Source of the DNA: Anthostomella pinea
Taxonomy: Eukaryota > Ascomycota > Sordariomycetes > Xylariales > Xylariaceae
NCBI GenBank assembly: GCA_963556695.1
Contig: CAUWAG010000006.1
Coordinates: forward strand, 2,604,001 to 2,668,000
DNA: 64,000 nt
Direction of reading: 5' to 3'
The position numbers and the translations under genes are program-made. Numbering within the stretch: the first letter of the stretch is position 1; every line of letters starts with the position of its first letter. A model generated the notes under the pieces. The model was not told the origin of the DNA. It saw only the letters and a program-made list of their open reading frames with translations, and ran no database searches. Below, in pieces: positions 12,163 through 22,017 of the stretch.

Positions 12163-12374
12163 TGTGACGGCCTGCACAGACCTTCCCACATGACAAGCCG
12201 ATACTTCCCAATAAGGGAAGGATCTGACCAGAGGATCCCCTTAAAGGGGCAACCTCCCACTGTACCTATCTCTCTCTCTCTTCCTTTCCTCTCTAGTCTT
12301 GATATTCTCGTCAATAGAGTAATAGCTGCTTGCTGCCGGCCATGTCCCAGCTCCTCAGTACACTCGCCGTGACA
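12163..12374. mobile_element. Solo LTR, family A, copy 1
   Basis: This 212-bp unit starts TGTGACGGCC and ends GCCGTGACA, so it has TG...CA ends like an LTR. It is nearly identical to 55182-55395 and to 12408-12596. It contains the CT-rich stretch CTATCTCTCTCTCTC and sits inside the dead pogo-like element. Flanks (AATAAC and GTACC) show no target duplication, so it is probably rearranged with the next copy. Confidence 0.75.
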
Positions 12375-12407
12375 GTACCTATCTCTCTCTCTCTTACTTT
12401 CCTCTCT

Positions 12408-12695
12408 TGTGACGGCCTGCACAGACCTTCTCACATGACAAGCGGATACTTCCTAATAGGGGAAGGATCTGACCCCTTAAAGGGGCAACCTCCCACTGTA
12501 CCTATCTCTCTCTCTCTTCCTTTCCTCTCTAGTCTTGATATTCTCGTCAATAGAGTAATAGCTGCTTGCTACAGGCCATGTCCCAGCTCCCCAGTATTGT
12601 TGGATTTTACCCCTAGACCAAAACGGTAAGGTGTACAGTCATTCTGCGCACGATGATCTTATCTGTTTTATCTGACAAGTATGCTCGCTGTGACA
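12408..12695. mobile_element. LTR family A, copy 2, with an 82-bp foreign segment
   Basis: It starts TGTGACGGCC and follows family A up to CCCCAGTA at 12596. The next 82 bases (12597-12678) are not in the other copies. The last 17 bases (GTATGCTCGCTGTGACA) again match the family end with one mismatch. GTA borders the segment on both sides. Read on the minus strand, the segment resembles the pogo transposase region after DDE_1 (LYTLPFWSRGKIQQ), so the LTR may be truncated at 12596 rather than interrupted. Confidence 0.6.
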
Positions 12696-13868
12696 ATCTG
12701 GCGTAGCTTTATTGCGAGCTTTTGCTAGGCAAGAAAAGAACTTAATCTTCTCAATAAGGGCCAAATCAATGAGCTGGCCAAGCTAGGCGATCACGCACCG
12801 ATAAGCGGCTTTAATTACCAAAAAAAATAAAAAAATCTAGCAGCTAAAAGATATGGGACTGCCCTTATTAGTGAAATAACTACTAATTGATTATATAAAT
12901 TACCATATGAACAGGAAAAAAGCTCATATATATATAGTATTTATGTAACAAAGATACATAAACTTGTCCAAGCAGTGGCTGTCATGGCCGTTAAGCACCA
13001 ATAAGCAAAAATAATCAAAATCTTTGGGAGCAGTATCAGGTAAATATACCTGGAGGCTAATTAGCATATAGTTATAACTAATAACTCAGAAAAGAAACTT
13101 GCCTTTTCCAGCCAATACAGTGCAACCTCGTTCGAGATCCAGCTATTGATGGAGTACGTGGCTATCCAGTCTGGCATTGCGAGAGGCTCCTTGATAAGCC
13201 GCTCTTTGAATCATTATGTTCAGATCGATTTTGCCTTAAAAATAACCAATAGCTGGAGCTTCTTCTTAGTAATGGTGATTAATTCTACTACAGTAGTCTA
13301 CGTGCGGTCATTATTAGACTTAATATTGGCCTCTTTTAAGCCAGAACTGCCTATTATAAGGCCATCAGACCTATGATCTCCCAGTCAGCTATTTAAAACC
13401 CACTTGAATTGGACAATTCACGTACTAACGACCCTATATAATGCCATACTTATTAATATTCGCCTGGGTTTTAGGTTTAATAAAGACAAAATCCTTATAA
13501 TGGTCATAGAAGTCATTGACGTTTTTGGGCATAGTAGCATTGATACGCTTATAGTCAAGCTTTCGTCCTATCTTGGTCTTGATCTCTGGGCGCTTATAAA
13601 TTAAATTTTATGTGTATTTGTTCCCAAGATGATCTGGTTTTCCCTTGGATTATAGGATCTTTTTGATAATATACCTTAATGTCAAGGCTTAGACGAACAA
13701 AGATTGGCCGGTGAGTAGATTGACACTGATATTGCTATCCTATGTACTAGTGGTAGAGTACAAGACGAGAGAAAAAGAGAAAAAGAGGAAACAAGCAAAG
13801 AGATGTTTCACAAGCCAACTATATAGAATCTCGGACAGGGATTCCATCTCGTTCCACGATGTTCTATG

Positions 13869-14123
13869 TGTCACGAAGCGTAAATAAGATGAGGACATAA
13901 AAGTCCTGATTGCACTACCTACGTGTAAGAATCTCTTGGTGGGGAGGGAAAGAAGGATCTGACCCGCCAGCCAATTCTGGTAGGATTAATGATCCTTCCA
14001 TCCGCCCCACTATTACCTAGCCTAGTACAGTTGTGGCCACACGTCTTGTGCGCCAGGTCATGTGATGCTGCGCACAGGCCACCCTTATAGGTTGACAGAC
14101 TTCCAGGAGGTCAGACCGTCACA
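13869..14123. mobile_element. Solo LTR, family B, with a 5-bp target duplication
   Basis: This 255-bp unit starts TGTCACGAAGC, ends GACCGTCACA and is flanked by CTATG on both sides (13864-13868 and 14124-14128). TG...CA ends and a 5-bp duplication mark a solo LTR. It splits the N-terminal part of the degraded transposase, so the LTR arrived after the DNA transposon. Confidence 0.8.
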
Positions 14124-14696
14124 CTATGCGTGGTTCCAAACTATTCTAGATCGTTCCATCACACTTAAATTGCTATAAATTGACACGTGGCCGGCCTTCT
14201 CTTGATACAGGATCTATGAAATCACCTTTTTTCCTGCTTAGGGCTGATCTTCTGCCTATTGCGAGCGCCCTTACAATTAGTATGCGTCCGGGTCATCGTG
14301 ATGTCTTTAACCTTTTTGGTATTCTATAGCGTTGGGCGGCCTTATAGAGGGATAGATCATTGTTTTTCATAGCGGCTATCGCCTTTACGAGGTCCTCTAG
14401 AGTGTATAAAGGCGGCATTCTGATGTACTGAAGCTTCTAGCGCTTATAAAAAATAAAAATAAAAAAAACACAGAATTTCTGCTAGGTTAGAAGGGACAAC
14501 GGGCACGGGTCCCATTACCCCTCAAATAGGCCCGGAAATGCTAACTTCCGACCCCTACCGCGGCCCATCCCGTCGCGATGGACCTAACCAAACCTAGATC
14601 ATAGAAAACACCAGGAAAAGAAGATTCAGACGCTGTACTTACGGTATCTAGGGCTTCATTGGCTATGGAGATATGTATAAGTGAACATAGTGATAT

Positions 14697-14751
14697 TGGC
14701 TGTGAAAACTGTCCCACATATGGGGGTGTCCCATTCATATGGCCTCGCCGT
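14697..14751 (-). repeat. Right terminal inverted repeat of the pogo-like element
   Basis: This is the inverted partner of 11321-11375. It is followed by TA at 14752-14753. An ORF in this arm on the minus strand (EALDTVSTASESSFPGVF) and one in the left arm (EALDNLYNAFESLFLGVF) mirror each other, which confirms long inverted arms. Confidence 0.85.
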
Positions 14752-15791
14752 TACTGAAACGAAGTTTGCTGTCTGTCCTCCGCGCTGGCGGTGGACGATG
14801 CAAAGGCCCAGGAGGTCGCTGTCGAAGCGTACCTGCAGCCGACCATACTCAGCTCAGCCGTGTTGAGGCTTGGATGAACTTCAACGGGTGTGACAGTTGC
14901 CTAACTTATCAGCTCTGTAGCTTTGTTGCGTAGTCAGTCGCATATCTCATGATCGCAGGAGGTCGACTCCGGGATTTGGATGGAGAGCCGAATGCTAGGT
15001 CGCAGCGCAGGCGGCGTGGCAATCTGGGTGCCTTTTAAACATAATCAATCCATGATCATGGAGTGTATACCTAGGGATTGTCAGTTCGTTGCTTTCCAAT
15101 ATCGTAGGAGACAACGGGTTCTACTCGAGGCGGGAGGTAGAGTTCCAAGCACTTGCCTAGAATCCAGAGATACCGAAGCAGACGGACACTCGGTCCTGGA
15201 CATACTCTTTGCCCTGCCAGACTACCAAGACGAAAGCAGGTCGAAACCTGTCTTTCGTGTTGTCGTTCCACCGTGGACTGTTTTGCCTCTGACCTTCGGT
15301 AGGACAGCGCTTGAAGGCGGTACGGCACACACGTCTCTGCCGGCGAGGAAGCGAGTAACACAACTACAGCCTCCACCGTCGAGAAAGAGGACAGGCAACA
15401 CGACTGCATAGCCATTTCGTAGGTGTCACCAGGTCAAGTTGTGATATGAAGCCAGAGAGCACTTAATGAAGCGTGCGTCGTGTGGGCTCTCCGTAATGTG
15501 TTTGTCCGTCGTCTTGCACCACTCGGTGTATCGAGAGGCTTCGCACTTCCCACGAGGCTTCGAGCCGCTCGTGCTGCCCGTGAGGCATTGTCCCGTCTCC
15601 GTACTTTCAACAAGCCACCTCGTGTTCTACGGTGTTCCTTTAGCAGCAAACACACACATGGGAAGCCTATTTAGATTCCACTGACACCTGCCTATAGGTA
15701 CCAGAACTAAGCTCCATGCCTATCACCAACTCGTCCTTCCTTCTCTTTTACTCTTGAATCTTAAAGACACAGACACAAACACAGAAACATC
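14752..15791. other. Intergenic region, no gene seen
   Basis: This is 1 kb between the transposon and the secreted-protein gene. Overlapping ORFs up to 143 codons show no domain. The final 100 bases (CTTTTACTCTTG, ACACAGACACAAACACAG) look like a leader for the gene at 15792. Confidence 0.5.
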
Positions 15792-16346
15792 ATGCACGCA
15801 CAAGCCGCCATCCTCGCAGTGCTTGCCGGCGGCCACGCGTTCGCGCAGGTGCTGAATCTCGATCGCATCATCCCTCGCCAAATCACAACCCCCAACACCA
15901 CCACGGGCACCAGCGATGCGCCCACGCCAACGTCACACTCGCCGGACTGTATTACCTCCTACAATTCACTCAATTCTGCTGCCGCAACCCTACCTGTCAA
16001 TTTCACAGATTCCAACAGCCTCACGTCAATCTCGGAACTAGGCGAAAATCTCACTGCGCTATGCTACAGCCGCACGGCCATACCGAGCAGCCTGTCCTCT
16101 GCCTACGTCGAGTTCATCAGCGAGCGCTACTCATTCTTTTCGGTGCAGAGCTCGAATTTCATCGATGTCGCATCCAAGTGCTCGATTTGGAAGTCTCTTA
16201 TTACAGAAGACCCGGAACCCAAGTTGACCGCTTATTCGAGCTTTCTCGGCGGAGCATGCAATGCCAACGCTACAGCTACAGCTACTACTATTGCTACGGG
16301 TAATGTGGCAGGAAACGGTAGTGTGGCAGGAAACAAGAACGCATAG
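15792..16346 (+). CDS. Small secreted protein, infection-structure-specific-like, C-terminal anchor lost by a frame break
   Basis: The 184-residue ORF starts with a clean signal peptide (AAILAVLAGGHAFAQ, cleavage near residue 19). A Thr/Ser/Asn-rich linker and a domain with several Cys (PDCITSYNSL, LTALCYS, SKCSIW, GGACNA) follow. This layout resembles fungal infection-structure-specific or GPI-type surface proteins. The frame ends at TAG 16344-16346. One base later, another frame (16348-16437) encodes AGSRETGFRAAGVLGMGIGI and a hydrophobic end followed by TAG. That is exactly the GPI-signal or membrane tail expected for this family. The present ORF would therefore release the protein instead of anchoring it. 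The cause is a frameshift mutation, an assembly error or an unseen intron. Confidence 0.7.
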   Translation: MHAQAAILAVLAGGHAFAQVLNLDRIIPRQITTPNTTTGTSDAPTPTSHSPDCITSYNSLNSAAATLPVNFTDSNSLTSISELGENLTALCYSRTAIPSSLSSAYVEFISERYSFFSVQSSNFIDVASKCSIWKSLITEDPEPKLTAYSSFLGGACNANATATATTIATGNVAGNGSVAGNKNA

Positions 16347-16437
16347 TGCTGGATCCAGGGAGACGGGCTTCCGCGCTGCAGGTGTTCTGGGAATGGGAAT
16401 CGGGATTATCTGTGCCACTGTGGCTTTGTAGGAGGAC

Positions 16438-18174
16438 AAGTCCCACCGCATCTCAACTTTAAAGTGATGCGAGGGGCCGCGAGGACGAGGAAGTGAATAC
16501 CTATTCCTCCTCGATAGTAGCCGACAGCGCCATGCCAGAAACATTGCGGTTCATACGTATGATCTTCGGTTAAGACTGCAATCAACAATTACTATGTCAA
16601 GTAATGCCTCTTTTCCGATTTGCATGTGCCAACAGTCATGGACGCTCCATCAAACTGGGCGAACAAGTGGTCTCATATGTGTAAGGAAGGAAGGCAGGTC
16701 AGCAGCCTGGCAGGATATACCGTGGCCACGCGGACTCGGATCAGCGTGAAATTACAGGACAGAAAGGCACTAGTCAGACTCGGCTCTCCGACAAGCGAAC
16801 TTCTAGCAGGTGGTCGTACAGTACAGACCCGGCATCCCGAGGTAGATGGCCTTTTGAGGAGGATGGTTCAACGAGTGGCATTGGTAGATGTATTGATGAT
16901 GGAGAGCTCTAGCACTATACTGCCCGGAGATTCCCTTATGTCCACTGTACAGCCCCACAGCCTCAAGAGCTGTCCATGGAAATCTCTCAGCTCGTGACCG
17001 CGACAGCATCCCAGCTAGACACCAAGGACGGACGTCATCATCAGGGCCGGCAAGGGGTAAACATATGCATATGGGAAGGTATGGCAACAAACACCGAGAA
17101 CATAACAAGGGATATGGTTGCACATGCCACCCATAAACTCCAGCCTAGCACTAGCTGGGAAATTCGGACCGGAGACGTGGGAGGCTACGCAGGTGGTCAG
17201 CTCGGGTTACCTAGACCTTCACCGACAGCAGTCGCAGCGTGTGACCGACGTCAAGCTCTCTGCAATGGGAGGAACAAATGAAGGAACGAACAAACCGCCG
17301 AGATGTTGACGCAGGACTCTGCCGAAATGAAACCGGAAACGCCGGGATTTGCTCTCTCGCTGAACCATCACTGCTGCCTTGACCGACTTTCTCCAACACT
17401 CCCGGGTCTTGTACGCCCAGGTAATGAGGAATACAGATCCGCCCTGGAGCGGCCGGCACAGCCGGGCACGCCCAGTCCTGCGGAGGTAGGCTTGGCGCAA
17501 ATGAGGCTGGAGTAGCTTTGCATCACTTTTGACTTCAAAAGTTACCATGGCACCCTTTTGGGTGCGGGGAATATCACAAGTCTCCTCGGCCTCGACACCC
17601 CTTGGCAGGCAGCTTTCGATGGGGCCCTGCCAACTCAATTGAGTCTCCAGACGAAATGTCTACCAGTAGCAGTGGGAGCCTCGACACCATCGTCGGCTTC
17701 GTTGAAACTCACCTGGTTGACTTGCGAGGATGTTTCCCATCACCCGGTATGCTCAAGCCAGGCTGTTCAGAGGGCCATGGCTTCGGGTCGATGGAAGTGT
17801 CGCCGGGCTTGGGTGCGTCGGTTTTTATCCCACACCACAGAGCTTGCCCCGTATGGGATGAGGCGGGAAGGAAGAACTCATGTGCAACCGACTGGCTGCT
17901 GACTGGAGGGAAGTCTATTTTCATTCGCTAGCCCTCGCGCCGAGGACATGATGCGTCATAAAAACAGCCACGGGCAACTCACCAGCTAGCCGAAGGATAA
18001 TCGTTGCCGGGTCTTCTCGAGCAAAGCAATATGTTTTTCTGAGACATTTCCTCGACTTCTTCACGTCACCCTGATACCGTAGAAAGCTCTTCGTTCATAG
18101 ACAGAAGCGTTCCCACGCGAGATTGCCTTGTTTAACACGCGTACCGAAGCATCCTCGGCGACAGAACTGCGGTC
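16438..18174. other. Intergenic region, no gene seen
   Basis: This is 1.7 kb with scattered ORFs below 140 codons on both strands and no domain or splice pattern. The last part is the promoter and leader of the H+-ATPase gene. Confidence 0.5.
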
Positions 18175-21100
18175 ATGAGTTATCTCACTCAGCGCAGGCC
18201 GCACAATATCCCGGAGGATGATGTCGAGGCTCAGGGCGCCAGCCGTTCGAATGAACCCAACATTCCAAGTGGGAGCGGTAGTGGAGGAGGCGGCCAGGGC
18301 GAGCATGTCAAGTTCGGAGACAATGAGCCGAGCAAGGGCGCCGACTTGGGTGAATTCGAAGCGCTGGATCGATACATAACCAATTTCGAAGCGGAGCGCC
18401 GGGCCAGTCTCTCGGGCGATTCGCAGCAGCGAGCGACTAAGAAGCCCAAGTGGTGGCAGTTCTGGAAATCCGAGGAGGGCGAGCCAGCCGTTGAGCCGGC
18501 ACCCAGCGACGTGGGAAAGCCACCGGACTCCTGGCTAGACACCGATATTCACCAAGGCGTGAGCAGCTCTGCGGTGGAAGAGCGTCGGAAGCGATTTGGC
18601 TGGAATGAACTCACAGCCGAGAAAGAGAACATGTTCCAGAAAGTCCTGGGTTACTTTACAGGACCGATTCTGTACGGTGAGGCATACTTCCTGCTCAAGT
18701 TGCTCCATACCTGCATTTCTTCTCGTTGCTCTCCCTTCGGTGCTGATTGAACCCTCTAGTCATGGAACTTGCGGCTCTGCTTGCTGTGGGCCTCGGAGAT
18801 TGGATCGACTTCGGTGTCATCTGTGGTATCCTTGCCCTCAATGCCTTTGTCGGGTTCTACCAGGAGAAGCAGGCAGCGGATATCGTGGCGAGCTTGAAGG
18901 GTGACATTGCCATGAAGGCCCCGGTTGTGCGAGATGGTGAGGAACAACAGATCCTAGCCAGGGAGCTGGTGCCAGGTGATATCGTAGGTCAATCATAGAG
19001 ATGAGCCAGGAACTCCTCCAGCCCCATTGTGGAAGCCGTACTTCCAAAGACAATGGACCGAGCTAATGGTTGGCAGGTCATCATACAGGAGGGACAGACC
19101 GTCCCAGCAGACTGCCGGTTGATATGCGACTACTCTCGACCACAAGACTTCGATAAGTACAAGGAGTTGAAGAATGAGGATAAATTTGGCGAGGAAGACA
19201 ATGGTGGTAATGGCAATGAGAAGGCGGACAAGCCCAAAGAGAGCAGCGGCGGCAAGGAGAAGCAAGGTGAAGATGACGATGACGACGACGACGAGTCAGT
19301 CCATGTCGGCGAACCCCTGGTGGCCTGCGACCAATCGGCCATCACTGGCGAATCCCTCGCGGTCGACAAGTACATGGGCGATGTTGTCTATTACACCACT
19401 GGTTGCAAACGCGGCAAATCCTACGCCATCATCACCACGTCGGCGAGGTACTCGTTCGTCGGTCGAACTGCTTCCCTGGTCCAAGGCGCCAAGGACCAAG
19501 GCCACTTCAAGGCGGTCATGGACAGCATCGGAACGTCGCTACTGGTCCTCGTCATGTTCTGGATCTTGGTTGCCTGGATTGGCGGCTTTTTCCACAACCT
19601 TCGAATCGCCGAGCCAAACGTCCAAAACCTGCTCCATTACACGTTGGTGCTGCTGATCATCGGCGTTCCTGTTGGTCTTCCGGTGGTGACAACAACCACC
19701 CTGGCTGTAGGGGCAGCGTACTTGGCGCAGCAGAAAGCGATCGTTCAGAAGTTGACAGCGATCGAGTCTCTAGCAGTGAGTGCACCCCGGCATTGGCTCT
19801 TCACCAAGTTCTGACTGATTATAAAGGGTGTCAACGTTCTCTGCTCGGACAAGACCGGCACTCTTACTGCCAACAAGCTCAGCCTTCGTGACCCATACGT
19901 CGTTGAGGGTCAAGATGTGAACTTCATGATGGCAGTTGCAGCGTTGGCCAGTTCCCACAATGTTGCCTCGCTGGATCCGATTGACAAAGTCACCATCACG
20001 TCGCTCAAGCGCTATCCTAAAGCACGGGAGATCCTCCGCCAGGGATGGAAGGTGGATAAATTCATGCCTTTTGACCCGGTTTGTAAGTAGTGCCGAGCTG
20101 CCTTCTCCCCCTTTCGCATGTGTCTCGGGAGTCTGTCCCTTTGCCATCAGGGGCCTCTACGCCCAAACCACGGTCTGGGGACCACGAGCAATTGACTCAT
20201 TGCATAGAACAGTTGCTGACCGCGCGTGCTGCAGCGAAGCGCATCACTAGCGAGTGCCGCTTGGGTAACGATCGCTACGTCTGCGCGAAAGGAGCCCCAA
20301 GTGCGGTTCTCACTATCACCAATGTCAGCGACGACATGCGCAGGTTGTACAAGGGCAAGACCAAGGAATTTGCCCAGCGAGGGTTCCGCTCTCTTGGTGT
20401 CGCATATAAGAAGAACGACGAGGACTGGACTCTCCTTGGGCTGCTGTCCATGTTCGATCCACCACGTGAAGACACGGCGCAGACGATCCTCGAAGCTGCA
20501 CATCTGGGTGTTCCGGTGAAGATGTTAACCGGTGATGCGACCGCTATCGCCAAGGAAACTTGCAAAATGCTCGGTCTCGGCACGAAGATTTACAATGCTG
20601 ATAAGCTGGTCCATAGTGGCTTGACGGGGACTGTTCAACACGACCTTGTGCAACGTGCCGATGGGTTTGCGGAAGTTTTTCCCGAGCACAAGTATCAAGT
20701 GGTGGAAATGCTACAGCAGCGCGGCTCTTTGACTGCAATGACGGGTGACGGTAGGTGTTCCTTGGTCTGCATCTCTATCGCACCATAGACTCTAAGCTGT
20801 TGCTGATGTGTCTTTTACTGCGCAGGCGTGAATGATGCACCCTCCCTCAAAAAGGCCGATTGTGGTATTGCTGTAGAAGGCGCATCCGAGGCCGCGCAAG
20901 CAGCGGCCGATATCGTGTTTCTGGCACCCGGTTTGAGCACTATTATCTTGTCCATCAAGACCTCTCGTCAGGTATGTACTTCCATCTTGCTGTCGTGTGT
21001 GGCGCAACAACCCATAGTGTCCAAATTTGAGCGGATGGGGAGGTGACCTTGGGCGGTGACCTGTTGCTAATTGCCAGCAGATCTTCCAACGGATGAAAGC

Positions 21101-22017
21101 CTACGTGCAATATAGAATTGCACTATGTCTTCATCTTGAGATCTACCTGACGACATCGATGGTCATCATCAACGAGACCATCCGCCCGGACCGTCAGTAA
21201 CATCCGAGTCGTCCAACGTATCCTCAATGGGCAGCTATTGACTCATGGTGCTGCAGTGATCGTGTTCATCGCATTATTTGCCGACTTGGCTACGGTGGCC
21301 GTTGCTTACGATAACGCACACGTCGAACAACGACCAGTGGAGTGGCAACTGAAGAAGATATGGGTTATCAGTGTGATCCTAGGGGCACTCCTGGCTCTGG
21401 GGACCTGGATCATTCGGGGCACGATGTTCTTGCCAAATGGTGGAATAATCGAGAACTTTGGGTCGATCCAAGAAGTCCTATTTCTGGAAGTGGCGTTGAC
21501 TGAGAACTGGCTCATCTTTGTCACCCGCGGCGGGCGAACATGGCCATCGTGGCAGCTTGTGGTCGCGATTCTCGGCGTCGACATCATCGCGACCATCTTC
21601 TGTCTCTTCGGATGGCTGTCCGGCAGCGGCGGCGGCGTCATGAGAACGACACCTCAAGACCACTTCAACAACTCGAACAACGGGTGGACGGACATTGTGA
21701 CGGTGGTTGTTGTCTGGCTGTACTCATTTGGAGTCGTGGTGTTCATCGCCATCGTGTACCTGGCACTCAACCAATTCGAATGGATAAACAACTTGGGACG
21801 GAAGGACCGCAACAAGAAGGACACGAATATCGAGAACATCATTGGCCATATCAACAAGCTTACCAGTAAGTACACCCCCACTCGGGCCTTCATCCAGAAG
21901 ATCGGTCATTGGGCACTGACACTAAGTTCTTCAGTCGAGCGTGAGACGGACGACAAGACGGGTAAGGATAGGTACTCGCTCGTCGAGAAATCAACTGCCG
22001 AGGAAGAAGACCTGTGA
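18175..22017 (+). CDS. Plasma-membrane P-type H+-ATPase (P3A), nine exons
   Basis: Exons: 18175-18676, 18760-18983, 19077-19775, 19827-20082, 20235-20750, 20826-20971, 21081-21192, 21257-21865, 21935-22017, giving 1048 residues with all phases consistent. The enzyme pumps protons out of the cell using ATP and drives secondary transport. Family motifs are in order: SAITGESL near 330, [11 protein letters not shown] in M4, CSDKTGTLT with the phosphorylated Asp near 483, CAKGAPS near 580, [12 protein letters not shown], and MTGDGVNDAPS. Late membrane helices follow, then a short C-terminal tail ending STAEEEDL. It is about 130 residues longer than typical Pma1. The extra length is a Ser/Gly-rich N-terminus and an acidic insert of about 45 residues ([17 protein letters not shown], then seven Asp) in the actuator domain before TGES. 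This is probably a Pma2-type paralogue. A role beyond the main pump is inference. Confidence 0.93.

Larger units (their letters stand above)
11800..14418 (-). pseudogene. pogo/Fot1-type transposase (HTH plus DDE_1), riddled with stops and interrupted by LTRs
   Basis: Reading down the minus strand from the ATG at 14418: MPPLYTLEDLVKAIAAM and LYKAAQRYRIP (helix-turn-helix start), then KGARNRQKISPKQE after a frame change. A solo LTR follows at 13869-14123. At about 13590-12890 come KRPEIKTKIGRKLDYKRIN, LQLLVIFK, MPDWIATYSINSWISNEVAL and LLVLNGHDSHCLDKFM, the DDE_1 order. The tail AIRSVAKSYNEIVIELVL lies near 11870-11945. In the two catalytic-Asp blocks, NMDE-type has become NINK and LDGH-type has become LNGH, both explained by G-to-A changes. 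Multiple in-frame stops occur. The protein once bound the inverted repeats and cut and pasted the element, and it is now dead. Confidence 0.8.
11321..14751 (-). mobile_element. Degraded pogo/Fot1-class (Tc1/mariner superfamily) DNA transposon
   Basis: The element is bounded by TA on both sides (11319-11320 and 14752-14753). Terminal inverted repeats start ACGGC, and the outer 50 bases are nearly identical (shared core GACACCCCCATATGTGGGA). Weaker arm similarity extends about 190 bases inward. The interior is AT-rich and encodes a broken pogo/Fot1-like transposase on the minus strand. The element is enlarged to 3431 bp by nested LTR copies at 12163-12374, 12408-12695 and 13869-14123, so the original was near 2.7 kb. 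With stops throughout, it cannot make its own transposase. Confidence 0.85.

Noticed and set aside
12163..12374. MITE or TIR transposon interpretation of the 212-bp repeat
   Set aside because: The TG...CA ends and the 5-bp duplication seen at the third copy fit a solo LTR better. The short inverted ends are what LTRs normally have.
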